Assembly (NCBI GenBank): GCA_039707465.1
Contig: CM077653.1
Span: 1,433,501 to 1,497,500 of the forward strand
Reading direction: 5' to 3'
Origin: Rhabdophis nuchalis
Lineage: Eukaryota; Chordata; Lepidosauria; Squamata; Natricidae
DNA length: 64,000 nucleotides
Under the pieces are notes generated by a model, which did not search any database, was not told the origin of the DNA, and was given only the letters and a program-made list of their open reading frames with translations. The position numbers and the translations under genes were made by a program. Shown piece by piece: positions 22,418-34,599 of the stretch (the first letter of the stretch is position 1; every line of letters begins with the position of its first letter).

Positions 22418-23329
22418 AGATGCACCATTGAGGGGCGTTTTCTTCAGACCCCCTGCTCCATAATCCCCATCCTGAGAGCCTGTCTTCTCAGGGCTTAGCC
22501 TAAAAAGGTCACCTCCGAAGGGCTGCCTTGCAGCAGGGAGGCGTTTTCTGCCCTGAGGATGTGACACATCCTACGTGAGACCCAACGTGGCCCGGTGCAC
22601 GGCTGTGGAAACTGCAAAGGTGAAAACCCGCAGGTGTTGCTGCTCTGGAGAGCCACTGGGGAGCCAGAGGGCTCAGCTCTGCAAGAGCGAGAAAAGGCAA
22701 CGGGGAGCAAACTCGGTGCAAGCCACAGGAGGGGAAACCCCGAGCTCATTGTCTCGGCTTCATGGCCATCTCTTCTCTTTTTTTTCCCATGCTTCAGCTG
22801 CCTTTTTTTTTTTTTCTTGGTGGCTGCCTGAGATTTTCAGAACCCTCAGTTATGGGAAGCCAGGGCGGTGTAACGCCGAGATCAGTCATCCAGTCAATCC
22901 ACACATTGCCAGAGATGGGATAGGAGTCTTCCTGGAGCAAGGAGAGGCAGTTGCAGCCAGCCCTCTTCCTCCTCCTCCTCCTCCTCCTCCTCCTCTCTTC
23001 CAGGTGTGCCTTTTAGCCGCCTTGCAGAGCCCTGACACGCCTGGATTTCCACATCTGCCCCTCTAACCTGCCAAGAGCTTGTAGGGGCACCTCTGCCTCC
23101 CCCCCCCCAAAGATAAGGCAAAAGATAAGCGCCCTCTATTTGAAAAATGAGCTTAGCATACAAACCCGGCTAATACAAAGAGGAAGGAAGCATCAAGCCC
23201 TTTTCAGTTATCAGTCACTGTGGTTTGGGCTGCGCACGTTTTTAAAAACAGAAATTGAATCAGGGGAAGAAAAGGAAAGAAAGAAAGAAACCAACAACCA
23301 AGAACTGCTGTGGTTAAATGCATTCAACA
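22418..23329. other. Unannotated intronic sequence with small simple repeats
   Basis: Includes a TCC repeat (22968-22996), a T-run (22803-22815) and a GAAA repeat (23274-23290). No gene. Confidence 0.5.
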
Positions 23330-23580
23330 TCAATCAGAGAATCTGGTGAAACCTCAATTTAACAAATCCCCTTTTCACGGAGCTTTGGGTGCCAGAGGGT
23401 CAGATCTGAAGCTCAACTTCACGCTGAAATAAGAGCGATCCAATCCCTTGTTTCCAAAGTTTGGCCAGATAATGGGCATAATTTATATAAATTCTCCTAA
23501 CACGGAGTCCCAGATGTGGTTAGTTCTGCAGCTTAATGTACGCGAGGCAAATTTCTGTGGAGAAGAGAACTTTGGCCGCT
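23330..23580. promoter_or_regulatory. Candidate conserved noncoding block
   Basis: Complex AT-rich sequence (CCTCAATTTAACAAATCC, GGGCATAATTTATATAAATT, CTGCAGCTTAATGTACGCG) with no repeat match. Confidence 0.4.
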
Positions 23581-23605
23581 TTCTTGGGCCCCGTTCTTGA
23601 CCAAG

Positions 23606-23660
23606 GGTCTCCAAAGTTGACAACTTTAAGACTTGTGGACTTCAACAAAACTCAGCAGCA
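23606..23660. mobile_element. Single arm of the palindromic MITE family
   Basis: GGGTCTCCAAAGTTGACAAC, TTTAAGACTTGTGGACTTCAA matches an arm of the 58194 and 61613 copies. The second arm is absent. Confidence 0.6.
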
Positions 23661-24239
23661 CTTTTTCATGCGGTTGTTGATCAAAATAGGATCACTAACA
23701 TGATCGTCAATGTCCAAGGAAGAAGGAAGAAGGAGAAGGAGAAGAAGAAGATTGTGGGCATGCATTTTCCTTCCTCTTGTGCTGTTTTATTTGACATCCC
23801 AAAGCCAGGTCAAGTGACATCAACCTGTTAGGAGAACCTGGAGCGCTTTCAGTGGCTCCTGCTGGGCCCATCTCGGCCATGGAGCCATTGTCAAACACCC
23901 CCCACCCACGATCCTTGTGTTTGGCCTCAGTTTCTCTGTGTGGCAGTCTCTGTTTTGGGGGGGGGGATACTCTGGTCGTTAATGGGTTTTCAGCATCGGG
24001 GGGCGGGAAGGGTTTTGTGCCTGAGCAGGACTGCATTCAGTAAGCCAAGTCTACCAGTTCAACCTGGAGGAAAAATAAGTATTGAGCCCCCTGAAATGTC
24101 ACCAAAGCTGCCATTAAAACCTATATTGAGGAGGGGGGGGCGTGTTGCACCACGGAGGCCTGTGTTGTTGCAAGAAATACACACAGGAGGAATGCGGTTG
24201 GGGGGGGGGTTAGGGGAGCACGCCTCCCTGCACCAGCGT
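23661..24239. other. Unannotated intronic sequence with G-runs
   Basis: GAA-type simple repeat near 23720-23755 and poly-G at 23957, 24133 and 24198. Nothing else. Confidence 0.5.
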
Positions 24240-24400
24240 TTCTCTCTGTTTAGCTTTTAATTGCTTTCTCTCACTTTTTATGTGTAAAAGATTGTCCATT
24301 TAATTAACTCCGAGAATGCAATTTCAAAAACACTAACGTTTTTACACATGATGGCTCTTAAAATAAAAGTAGCGTCCTTAGATTGCGAGGCGGCTCTGCT
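24240..24400. promoter_or_regulatory. Candidate conserved noncoding block
   Basis: TAGCTTTTAATTGC, CCATTTAATTAACTCC, GCAATTTCAAAAACACTAAC: an AT-rich, homeodomain-site-like island of about 150 bp in GC-rich surroundings. Confidence 0.45.
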
Positions 24401-25250
24401 TCGCCTCTTGCGCTAACCTTTCCGTGGCGGTGTGCGGGGAGGCAACCCACAGGCGGCGGGGTCTCCCGCTGGACTCCCGAGGCCAAAGATGGACACCTTC
24501 CTGCTCCACCACTGGGAATCTTTGGACTGTGGCGGCTCTCTTTCCCTTCCCCTGAGCTAAGAGTCTTTGGGGTTTGCACCCCCGATGCAGTCAAGGAAGA
24601 GGGAAGCTTGGAAAAACTGGCTGCGGGAGGGCTGGAGGAGAAACGAGATGGGGGCCTGGTCTGGAGGCCGGGATTGAGAGGGGCTCAAAGCCAGCAAGGG
24701 GAAAGGGCGAGGGTCCTAGGAAAGACCAGCCCACTCGTAGGCTTGGTTGCCACCCAAGGGTCAAGAGCAAATGTTCCTTTGGTGCATCAGCTGATGCCCC
24801 ACAGTGGCTCTCAACCATGGCCTCTTGAAGAAGTCTGGGAGTTGAAGTCCACCCATCTCCAAGGAACGTTGCTCTGGAAGCTTCCTGCTCTGCTCCGCAC
24901 TTCTTAAGAAAATGCCTAGTCAGAACGTGGCTTGTACTTAATTTGGGCTCTCTGGAGTTCTAGGAATCGATTGCTTTGCACCTCCTGTGTGTTCTGCCTG
25001 GAAGCATTATGCTCAAAGAAGAAGGGGACCCAAACCTAAGCCAGAAATGTCATTTTTAGGGACGATGCGCCTTGACGTTCTGGCAGAAACATCTTGCCTT
25101 GGTACCAATGTTAGGAAGAGCCGGGTCAGGCTTCTCGTTTCCCTTCCTAGTTTTTAACTGGGATTGTATTGCTAATCTGAGCTTTTTTTTCTCTGAGGTG
25201 TACGTGAGAAATGGGCATGTCTCCAACATAGGGAGAGCATCTCTCCAGGA
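24401..25250. other. Unannotated intronic sequence
   Basis: One short palindromic-MITE arm fragment near 24826-24860 (GTCTGGGAGTTGAAGTCCAC). Otherwise nothing recognised. Confidence 0.5.
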
Positions 25251-25254
25251 GCAT

Positions 25255-25380
25255 TGGGTGTGTTCCAGGAGAAGTTTTGGAAAAGTTGCTTCTCCAAGAG
25301 GCAATTGGGCTTTCTTGGGTTTTTTCTTCTATATCTTCTGTCCTGGATGATGGAGAATCTCTGTAGACATTTGGGTCCTG
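25255..25380. mobile_element. Fragment related to family-2 retroelement
   Basis: GGCAATTGGGCTTTCTTGG and CCTGGATGATGGAGAATCTC resemble text downstream of the hammerhead-like core at 14976-15160. No core is present here. Confidence 0.3.
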
Positions 25381-27119
25381 TTTGCCTTGATGGAAATGGG
25401 ATTTGTATAAAAGGGTTCAGATGGATGGGGATTTTGACACCAGTTGCTGGTTTAGTTTGGCCTTGCGTGTGTTAAATCAGCGTGCCCCCTCCCTCCCTCC
25501 CTCCCTCCATCTCTCTCTCTCTCTTTGTACCTTATAAAGCCCCCTTATTGTAGCAGAAGGCTCGGAGTTTCTGAATGGCACATGCCCATATGGGCAGCTG
25601 AGTAGAACCATACGGCTTCGTCATTCATTCATTCATTCCCTCCTTCACTCATTCATTGGGGCGCTCATTCATCCTTCTGTTTAAACTTCTCCGGCAAGGC
25701 TGGAGCCACAGATGGCCTTTTGCTTTCACTGGTGGGACCCTGACAAAGATACACCAGGGCAACCGCAGAGCACACCAAGCATTTCCTGCCACCAGAGAGC
25801 CAGGCTGAGTTGCCACAGTTCCAGGGACCATGCTCTGCAGACGGAATGCTAGCTTAGCCTACTGTTGGTCTGGGTTTATTTGTGTTCTACGTGTTGATTG
25901 GGAAGAATCCCTCTCAAAAACAACAACAGAAAAGATATTTTAGTGAAAAAAATTGCAGCTGCTTTCTTGCATCAAAGTGTGTGTGTGTCTGTGTGAGAGA
26001 GAGAGAGACAGAGAGAGAGACAGAGTCAGAGACAGAAGCAGAGAGACCGAGAGGGGCAGAGAGAGAGAGAGAGAGAGAGAAAGTGGGGGGGGGGGGGAAG
26101 AGAGGAGAAAATATACCACTCAGATTCTTCTGTCAACTCTTCCAAAATTTGGGGCAAACTTCATTCATTTTCTGCAAAGCTGCGTCCCTCCCAGAAACAA
26201 ATGCCAACTACAAATTAAGCATCCTTTCCCCCTTCCCTCATTCACGTTGAATAAATACAAGCAATGGAGGTTAGAAGGCAGGACTGCAGCTCCCATCATC
26301 CCCAGGGAGGACCAGCTCCCATCATTCCCAGCCAAGTGGCCCAAGAGGTCCTCCTCAAAGTCACGAGCCATGATTTGATGGGCATGCCTTCTGTGAGTTT
26401 GCAACCAACTCAACCCCGACCCCCAACTCCCCACCCACCCTGGAACAAAGCCCCTGGAAGGTGAGAGGAAGAATCCGTTCTCCCCCCACCCAGCCTGCCC
26501 CCCCCTGGAGAAACCGAGCTGAGCCTTGAAGCCCCTTCTTGGTGGCGCAGAAACTCCCAGCCCATCGACATGAAGGGGGGAGCCGCCATCAAGAGCCCAA
26601 CTGCGCACTGAATGCAAATCGCCCTTCAGGAATCTTCCTTTGGCTCTTATCGCAGTGGGGATGGGGGGGGGCAGGTGGTTAGGCGCAGACCCCGTGGCTG
26701 GCAAGTCAGTGTCCAGATTTCCTTAGGAAAACCCTCCAAGGAAAAAGTCTTTTGGGGGGGAAAGAAGTCAAGGCCAAAGCACGGAATGCAAAGAGCCTCC
26801 CAGGGGAGTCTGGACCCCCAAGAGTTGACTTTTTTCTAATCTAAGGTGTTGGGGGGCAGGGGGGGTGATGGAGGGATGGAAACAGGGGAGGCGAATGCCA
26901 GAAAATCCCATGTAATAAACAGCCTCGTTACCTGGAGCCTAGGTATATGGGGGGGGGGGGGAGAAAGGACAGCCACAGCCGCATGCAGACCCCTCCCGTT
27001 TTGATTTTCTTTCCTTTTTTAAGCTGTCTCCCAAAAGTTGCCGATATTTTTTCCCCTCTCCTCTTCGGGGATTGGAAACCCCCCCCCCCCACACACACAC
27101 AAAATAGCCCCGTGCTCCG
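25381..27119. other. Low-complexity-rich intronic sequence
   Basis: Holds CCCT (25492-25508), ATTC (25622-25640), GT/GA and poly-G (25976-26098) simple repeats and several poly-G runs (26662, 26752, 26950). No exon or repeat family. Confidence 0.5.
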
Positions 27120-27240
27120 TGATCTTCCCTTTGCACACGCTGTGCTTAAATATTAACACCAATTCAGCAAATTGCCTTTTAACTGCTTTTATTTGCTTTC
27201 ATTAACAGTATAATTTAAAAGCTTTTGAATTTGCATGGAG
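27120..27240. promoter_or_regulatory. Candidate conserved noncoding block
   Basis: About 120 bp of AT-rich complex sequence (GCTTAAATATTAACACC, CATTAACAGTATAATTT, TGAATTTGCATGG) flanked by GC-rich DNA. ATTTGCAT resembles a POU octamer. Confidence 0.45.
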
Positions 27241-27731
27241 TCTCTGGTGCTGGGTGGCGGTGGGGGGAGGGGCCGTGGCAGCGTGCCCTGCGCACACGCA
27301 TGTCAGCCCGTGAAGCCGTGTCAGGAGGGGAAGCAGGCGAGCCTTCCAAAGGGTCAGTGAATGGTTGGCCAGTGAACTTCTCGCCTCCACACCCATCACG
27401 GAGGGCTGGGAAAGGCTCGGCCTGAGAAGGAGTAGGGAGGGCGCAGGGAGCCCCACGGGGTGAGTCTAGACCCAGAGACCCTCGGGGTCGCACCTTCTCT
27501 TGGGCAGTAGCTCGGTTAACCATGATTAACTGAGCAACGGCCAAGCAGCCGGTTGTCGTGACTCTCTAACTCCGAAGTGAGGGTTTGCAGCTGGCAATGA
27601 AGGCATCCAAGCTAAGTCCAGGTTTGCCTTTTGGAGACACGTTTTGGGGTGTTTGGCACCAAAGGAGTCACATTCCCATGAGGTCTCTGGGGACTTCCGG
27701 GACCCCATCCTTGAGCCTGGAATCTCTAGAA
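27241..27731. other. Unannotated intronic sequence
   Basis: No element recognised. Confidence 0.5.
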
Positions 27732-28107
27732 CAGGGATGGCAAACCTTTGGGGCACTCAGTGCCCAAACCGGAACATGCATTTGAGCACACCGGAGTGCC
27801 GGAAACCCAAAGACCAGCTGGCTGGCATGCACACGGCTGGGTTTGGCCAGTTTTGGCCATTTTAGCCTGTTTTTCCAAGCTGTTTTCAGACCATTTTTGA
27901 CCTGAAAACAACCAAAAACGGCCTGAAAATGCTCCCAAAATGGTCTGAAAACAGCCCAAAAACATTCTTGGCTGTTTTTCAGGTCATTTTCAGGGTGTTT
28001 TCTGGCCCTCTGGTGCCCGCAAAGACCAACGGGTGACATTGTGTGTGCCCACAGAGAAGGCTCTGCATGCCACCTCTGACACACGTGCCATAGGTTCGCC
28101 ATCACAG
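27732..28107. mobile_element. hAT-like MITE with perfect 8-bp target duplication
   Basis: It begins CAGGGATGGCAAACCT and ends AGGTTCGCCATCACAG. The flanks CTCTAGAA at 27724-27731 and 28108-28115 are identical. The interior is a string of GGCCTGAAAATG / CTGAAAACAGCC words in both orientations, so it can fold. 376 bp. Confidence 0.85.
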
Positions 28108-28169
28108 CTCTAGAAGATTGCTGCCTCAAGTCCCTCCTGGGTTGGTTGGTCCTTGCGGGAGAGACACCT

Positions 28170-28415
28170 AAAGGCAGGAGTGGGCAACGGACGATGGTCT
28201 CTTTACGATTGGTGGACTTCAGTGCCTGAGAATTCCTGAGCCAGCCCAAGTTAGAACTTCACGGCCACCGGCTGCTTGGCATTGCCTCAGTAAACCAGGG
28301 CTAAATGAGCTACACAGGCCAACACACCGTTCGAACACAACCGTTTCTGCTTCCAGATTTACTTCTAGCTTGACTGGCTCAGGAATTGTGGGAGTTGAAG
28401 TCCACAAGTCACGAA
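28170..28415. mobile_element. Interrupted palindromic MITE
   Basis: One arm (GATTGGTGGACTTCAGTGCC, AATTCCTGAGCCAG) and the opposite arm (CTGGCTCAGGAATTGTGGG, AGTTGAAGTCCAC) are separated by about 140 bp of unrelated sequence, rather than the few central bases seen elsewhere. Confidence 0.5.
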
Positions 28416-29204
28416 GCCCCCGTAGCTGCCCTGCCTTTCTTAAGACCTGGTTGAGTTTCTAGGAGAAGGAAGCTTCCCCTGCCCCACCTGACCAAGCAGC
28501 TGAGGGCTTTGTGCCACCAACCGGTCCCTTCTGGGGGACACGCACCCCTGTGGCTGCCTCGTGTGGCATCCTCCCTTGTTCCTGAAGGGCTGCCGGGGGG
28601 GGGGAGCGTGCCGCCGGCCCTCCCCTCTCCTGCTGTGGCTCATTGTTTCTCGCAGAGGAAGTTTGAAAGGGAGCAGCTCTGTTTGCTGAGGTTACGTCCT
28701 GCCGGCCAAGCCGTAAAATGGGGGGAGAAAGGAAAGAAAAGCAGCTTTTAAGAATCCAAATGACAACCCCCCCCCCCCCGTGTACTTGGCCTCACTTCTT
28801 CAATGGTCTCACATACACACCCACCCACACAACTCCCTTGTTACGGAGCTGCTGAAAAGCCCAGGCGTGCCAACCGCACCTCTCCTTCCAAGCCAAAGAC
28901 GTTAATGACACCATTCCGTTCCTAAAACTGCCTTTTTTTGCGTTAAGTTTCCAGAATTATTGGCATGTAAGCCTGTTGCTTTCTTATCTGGAGATGCCTC
29001 TGTGTGCGTTTTCGTATGGGTCGGTGTGGTTTGGGAGCCAGAGCCAAACTAAACACGGGCCTTGAGTTTCAGAGAGGCCACAGCACGCCCGCGTAAATAC
29101 CAAGAAGGACACCGTTTACATAAGTAGGTTGGATGCCTCCTGGTTTCATAGGGCTTTAAAAATATTTTGCTTTGTGTTTTGGCCTAAACCATGGCTGGGG
29201 GGGG
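28416..29204. other. Unannotated intronic sequence
   Basis: Poly-G and poly-C runs (28596, 28768). 28890-29170 is more complex and AT-rich, a weak conserved-block candidate. Confidence 0.45.
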
Positions 29205-29349
29205 CGGGGGGTCAACTTTAAGACTTTTGGACTCCCAACTCCCAGAATTGTGGACTTCAGAATGGACCCACAAATGTGTAGACTTCAATTCTCAGAATTC
29301 TGGGAGTTAAAGTCCACATATCTTAAAGTTGTCCAGGTTGGAACCCCTC
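29205..29349. mobile_element. Palindromic MITE
   Basis: Outer GGGGGTCAACTTTAAGAC and GTCCAGGTTGGAACCCC, inner CCAACTCCCAGAATTG and CAGAATTCTGGGAGTTAA. Same family as 60878-61017, more diverged. Confidence 0.65.
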
Positions 29350-30333
29350 CTCCCTTTGGCCTCAACAATGTTTTATTTAAGGTACAGAACTATTATTATG
29401 CCCTAAGATTTTGTGACAGACATCGAAGTCCGTATTATGAGGACAACCATCAAAACAGGCTGCGCCCCACTCTCCTCTGCCGTGCGATATTTCGAAGCAA
29501 TATGTCGACTCTTTCTCCCCTTGATTCCTCCGAAGAGATTTCTTTCCCTTCTTCAGAGCCCAAGAACCTGTTTGGGAGGAGGAGGGGGGAGAGAGAGGGA
29601 GAGAGATGGCCAGGCTCTTGCATCACTGGCTTCGGCCTTGCCAACTGCTGGGCCAAGATTTCCAAGATGGACATTGACAATGAGGCGCTGCAGGGTCTTG
29701 TTTACTCGCCTGAGTCCATGACCTGATTTCTCCTGAAAGAGTGGAGCCTGCATGTCCAAAACCCAGCCTTGGTCGGTTTCAGCACTCCAGGGTGATGGTT
29801 CTGGCAGCTCCTTGGTTAAAAAAAGACATTTCGAAGCACGCGAGCCTCTCTCCCAGTCAGGAACTTTGGCTTTGGGGGCCAAAAATGCTCTCTGGAGATC
29901 TTCCCCAGGGCTCCCTCAGAGGTTCAAATGGGGTGTAGGTCTCCTCCAGCTTTTGCACGGCCTGGCTTGTTTCTCACGCAAGGCCAGTTTCATAACCCTG
30001 AGGGCGTCCAAGCAGGGAGCCCTTGCCTTAGCAGCCGGGAAGCTTCCTGCGATGGTTCTGCAACTCCTTTCCCCCAGCTGATGCCCTGTGGTTGGCAAGG
30101 AAATGCCAGAATTAGTGCTAGGAAGACCCTGGACTCTTCTGGAAAAGGCCACCAAGGACCAGGGTTTGCTGTTCATCAAGCCCCCTCTTTGGAGGTCTCC
30201 AGCCTGAGGAACCTCAACTACCTTGCAAGGCCAAAGAGCAGGAAGAGACAACGCTGGTGTCCATCTTCAGCTCCTTGGAGGGAAGGTGGCCCCCAAGGAT
30301 AGTCCGTAGAGAGGTTTTGTGAGGGTGGGGAGC
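29350..30333. other. Unannotated intronic sequence
   Basis: No recognisable element. Confidence 0.5.
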
Positions 30334-30535
30334 AGTGGTGACATTCAATTTTTTTTCACTACCGGTTCTGTGGGCGTGGCTTGGTGGGCGTGGCAGGGGA
30401 AGGATACTGCAAAATCCCCATTCCCTCCCCACTCTGGGTCCAGCCAGAGGTGGCATTTGCTGGTTCTCCAAACTACGCAACATTTCCGCTCCTGGCTCTC
30501 CAGAACTTGTCAGAACCTGCTGGGTTTCACCCCTG
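30334..30535 (-). mobile_element. hAT-like MITE (CAGGGGTGAAATC family)
   Basis: It starts CAGTGGTGACATTCAA and ends TGGGTTTCACCCCTG. The flanks GTGGGGAG and GTGGGGAC match at 7 of 8. Internal GGTTCTGTGGGCGTGGC and AAGGATACTGCAAAATC words are shared with the copies at 38440, 52111 and 52980. Confidence 0.82.
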
Positions 30536-31489
30536 GTGGGGACGGAGGCCCCCTCCCTGCTTAGCATCCCAGGCAGCCTCAAGGCCAGGGAATGAGGGCA
30601 GGAGGGCGGCTGCTTCTCTCTCCCAGAGGAAGGCCAGGCTCAAGCAGATGCTGGTGCCCTCCAAGGTGCTGAATTCCCCACGGAATCCACAAGGCCACAG
30701 GCCCCGAACAGCTGCTGGCCTAAGGAGAGATTCTCTGGGGTAGGAGAACTGTCCAGCTGCCCTCCCCACATTGACCCCTTTCCTGCTGCGACCATTGCGT
30801 TAACCTCCCTTGCTGGTTGGTTTCCTCACCTCGGAGGCAGCATGGAGGCTTCAGGGCATTGCTTGGTCAAGCCATTGACCAGAGAGGCTTTCAGCCTGAA
30901 ATTGCCCTTCCTCCTCCAGGCAAGGACAGGGGCTGCTGGGAAGGGTTCCTTCTCCCTTCCTCTTCCTCTTCGCCCAGGATCCTGGGGAATCTCCACCCAT
31001 CTTCTCCCTTGCTTGCTGGGGAAGAATCTCCCTTCCGTGATTCCTGCCTGAAAAGGGGCTTTGGGACAGCTAAGCATTAAGGTTTCATTAATCAAAGACA
31101 CTTCCACTGCCCCTTTACAGAAGCACAACGGCTTGGCCTGTCTTCGGCTGACAGCTCCTTCATTTATCTTCCCCCGGGCGAGAGGAGGGGAGAAAAGTGA
31201 GTCTCTCGCTCGGCCACTTGTGCTGGGCAAACTTCAGCCGCGCTGCCTTCTCCAGGGCTGAGGGCCATCGGCCGTGGATGCTTTGGGGATTTAAACCTGG
31301 TGCAGGGATTTCGTTTCCCAGGGAGCAGAGGTGGGCCTCCTGCCTCCTCTCTCAGTAGCTGGAGAACCTGAAGGAGACCACAGGGCTTAAAACAGCTGCT
31401 CAGGTGCTCCCTGGAGTTCCTAAAACCGATTGTTGTTCCCGCAAGCTAAGATCGTCCCTTTGAGCCTGGCCTTTGATGCCCTCTAGATC
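30536..31489. other. Unannotated intronic sequence
   Basis: No element recognised. Confidence 0.5.
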
Positions 31490-31700
31490 CATGATGGTGA
31501 ACCTATGGCAAGGCTCTCTGCGGGCATGCGAGTTATCGCCCCGCTCAGCTCCACTGCGCATGTGCACAGGCCTCCCGCTGGCCAACCGGTTGTCTCTGCC
31601 CCGCGTGCATGGAGGCAAGGCGCATGTGGGAGACGCACAGGCACGCGTGGGGAGTTCCCATGTGCACGCATGGGGAACGGGGGGAGCACGAGGGGGGCGG
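31490..31700. mobile_element. Fragment of the GGTGAACCTATGGC hAT-like family
   Basis: The left end ATGATGGTGAACCTATGGC is the same as at 33802. The interior has ACTGCGCATGTGCAC-type words. The right end is not found. Confidence 0.45.
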
Positions 31701-31889
31701 CTTTTAAGCCATTCAAAATAAAGGAGAGCCAGTTTGGGGAAAGCAGAAGGCTGGAAACCAGGAGGCCAGGAGTTCTAGTGCTGCCTTAGGCACAAGAGGC
31801 AGCTGGGTGACTTTGAGCCATCCCCCCCCCCCACCTCTCTCTCTGCCTAGCCCACCTTTCAGGGTTGTTGTTGTGAAGAAAATAGGAGG

Positions 31890-32060
31890 AGGAGGAAGGA
31901 GGATTAGGGAATAGAATAAGAATAGAGATATTGTATAGTCTATGGAATGGAACAGAACAGAACAGAATAAGAAATAGACCAGACTAGAACAGAATAACTT
32001 TATTGTCACTTTGAATGTACATTAATCGGCATACATTAAAATGAATCAAGGTGTGATTAA
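31890..32060. repeat. AGAAC/AGAAT-rich repeat, possible LINE tail
   Basis: GAATAG and AACAG tandem units (31902-31992) lead into ATAACTTTATTGTCACTTTG, a phrase I recall from squamate interspersed repeats. The family is not assigned. Confidence 0.4.
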
Positions 32061-32905
32061 AAATAGATAATTCCTCCCTCCCTCCTATGGAAGGGGAAAG
32101 GCCCCATTGGTTGACCTCTTGAGCCAGCTTCCCTCAACCTAGGAAGAACCTGGTTCTCCCGCGTGAAACCTGCCCTCAGAAACAATACGTAGTTTGAACC
32201 TTTTCACCGTGTGAGCGAGCGAGCGAGCGTGTGTTTTCATCAAAGCCCCCCCCCCTTCCCCTCCTGCGTAGAGTGGCATCTGGAGAGCCAAGATAGAGAT
32301 ATTTCGGTATAATACGGTTCTTCCAACCCAGGAGCTCTTCCCTGGCTGTTAATTAATCCTTTGTAGTTTAGCAACTGATGAAATCACGGCTCTATGAAAT
32401 TTTAATCCACAGGCAGCGTGGAGACCTCACTGACGTTATCAGAAGACCTCAGGTGTGCACACAAAATTAGCATCTATTGCATATTTGATTGCTTCCCTGC
32501 AACTAAATAAACCAATCGCTCTCGATCTGAGATGAGCTTCTGTTGAGTTGAGGAGGTTGGCCCACCTGGGCAGCCCAACAGCTCCCAGGGGTTGGGATTT
32601 CAGCTCTCCTTGGCTCCATCTGGCGGAGCTAATGGTGGGAGATGCCACCCAAAGTGCCTGGAGGCCATCAGGTAGTTTTGTAAGATAATCTCCTCTAACT
32701 GGGTGCCTCCCACATATAATGGATTATAAGATCCAGGTCATTCTCAGTTGGCTCAGCCGAATGGGTTGACCTGGCTAAAGGTTCAAGAGATTATGAGACA
32801 AGTTCCCAGGAGATGCTGAACCCAGTAGTGAAACTCGCGTAGGCTTAAAACTGACAGAGAAGGAACCTGGATTGTCTTGACCATGATCATTATTAGCATT
32901 TTGTT
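32061..32905. promoter_or_regulatory. Low-repeat block, candidate conserved elements
   Basis: 32280-32520 is AT-rich and complex (GGTATAATACGG, GGCTGTTAATTAATCC, ACAAAATTAGCATC). Only a short GAGC repeat (32215-32228) intervenes. Confidence 0.4.
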
Positions 32906-33067
<162 letters not shown>

Positions 33068-33240
33068 ATACCGCCCTCTCTCCCGAGTATGGGACTCAGG
33101 GCGGTGCACAGGAATTATAAAATATAAAATACAACAATCTAAAAAATTAAAACTAGTATTAAATAAGTAAGCCCATGCTAAAAACGTGATTTAAAAACCC
33201 AGTTAAAATAATATCATAGCTACAGTAGAAGAGATCAGAC
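33068..33240 (-). mobile_element. LINE 3' end (L2-like hairpin tail)
   Basis: On the minus strand a CCGCCCTGAGTCCC...GGGAGAGAGGGCGG hairpin precedes TATATAAATA and the tetranucleotide tail. The hairpin pairs CCGCCC with GGGCGG. Related tails lie at 40909 and 51890. Clade assignment is tentative and the 5' limit unclear. Confidence 0.6.
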
Positions 33241-33510
33241 GAAGCTCTCTAGGAACCATAAGGCATCTGCAATAACTTTGAGTGACCTCGGTGGTCCGTC
33301 CAGCTTCTAGCTTCAATGGAAGCTGCTGGTACTTTCGCTCCATAAGGAGGGAGAATGGTAGACAACCATGTGTAAGATGAGCAGGGACATGGGTTTCCAA
33401 ACTATTGTGACACAGATCAGAATGTTAACCACTTACAAATACTGGGACATGTTAACCACAGTTCTGGAGCATCCGATCAAATGCGCAACTGATTAAGCAA
33501 CTCTGAATCC

Positions 33511-33578
33511 CATGTTGGCTTGGGAATTCTGGGAGTTGAAATCCACCCAGCTTCAAGGTTGAGAAAGACTGTTCTACA
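33511..33578. mobile_element. Single arm of the palindromic MITE family
   Basis: GGGAATTCTGGGAGTTGAAA, TCCACCCAGCTTCAAGG, GAGAAAGACTGTTCTA: one arm only. Confidence 0.55.
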
Positions 33579-33589
33579 CCATCGGTGAA

Positions 33590-33800
33590 GGAAACACTGA
33601 TTAACATTTCTTTTAGGCTGACGAGGAACAATGGATGGAAACTGACCAAGGAGAGATTCAACCTAGAAATAAGGAGGGGTTTTGTGACAGGGAGAGCAAT
33701 CAACCCATGGGACAGAAGTTGCCTTCAGAAGTTGTGGGAGCTTCATCCTTGGAGGCTTTCAAGAAGAGACTGGACTGCCATCTATCAGAAAGGGTGGAGG
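33590..33800 (+). mobile_element. CR1 LINE 3' fragment
   Basis: AATGGATGGAAACTGACC through AAGAGACTGGACTGCCATCT and CAGAAAGGGTGGAGG is the same subfamily as 20886-21075. It lacks the final tail, which is cut off by the hAT-like element at 33802. Confidence 0.82.
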
Positions 33801-33801
33801 G

Positions 33802-34098
33802 CTGTGATGGTGAACCTATGGCATGCAGAGACCTCTCTGTGGCCACACGTAATCACCAGCTGGTCTTTGCGGGTGCCGGAGTGCCAGGAAACAGCCTGGA
33901 AATGGCCTGGAAAACAGCCAAAAAGCCCCCCCCCAAACAGGCTATTTTCAGACTGTTTTTCAGCTATTTGGGGGCTCTTTTACAGGACAAAATGGCCTGA
34001 AAACAGCCCAAAAACAGCCTGAAAAACTGCCTGAAAACAGCCCCAAAACAGGCATGCACAGGTATTCCACGTTGGGCTGAAAAGTTTCGCCATCCCTG
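33802..34098. mobile_element. hAT-like MITE (same family as 27732)
   Basis: Left end CTGTGATGGTGAACCTATGG, right end AGTTTCGCCATCCCTG, interior rich in CTGAAAACAGCC words. No target duplication is visible, because its left flank is truncated CR1. Confidence 0.75.
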
Positions 34099-34599
34099 AC
34101 TTAGGGGAGAACCTCGTTTCAACCCACCTGCCCAGCGATTCTTTGGAGATCCCAGCCAGAAGGCTCCTCACACGAAGAGAGCCTTCCCTTTTCTGGGGCT
34201 TAAGTTGGGGGACTTTTCCCAGGAGAATGCTTTGGCCCTGTCAGAAGGAGCCTGTTGACGTGGGCTGAGGATGTCCAGACCCCTTGAGCATCTACTAGCG
34301 TTCTGCTGTGTCACATTCTCCATGGCCTCCACTGGAAGCTTGGCTGACGGTCTGCCTCTCCTGTGTGTCGCAGTAGGGCCAACGTCTGGCTGTGTGGACA
34401 TGGCTCCCTTGGCCAGCTGCCTCGGGACCTCTTGAGAAATCCAGAGGTTGAAGCCCTGGAAATAAAACCGGGAAGAACGAAGGCTGGCGTCCTTCGCATC
34501 TGCTTCCAACAAAGAGAAGGAGCTCCCACTGAGTCCAAACCGTTCTCTGGGTCCTTGTGGTTTTCTGCTCCCGCAAGAGAGGTTACCAGATAGCCTCCT
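34099..34599. other. Unannotated intronic sequence
   Basis: No element recognised. Confidence 0.5.
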
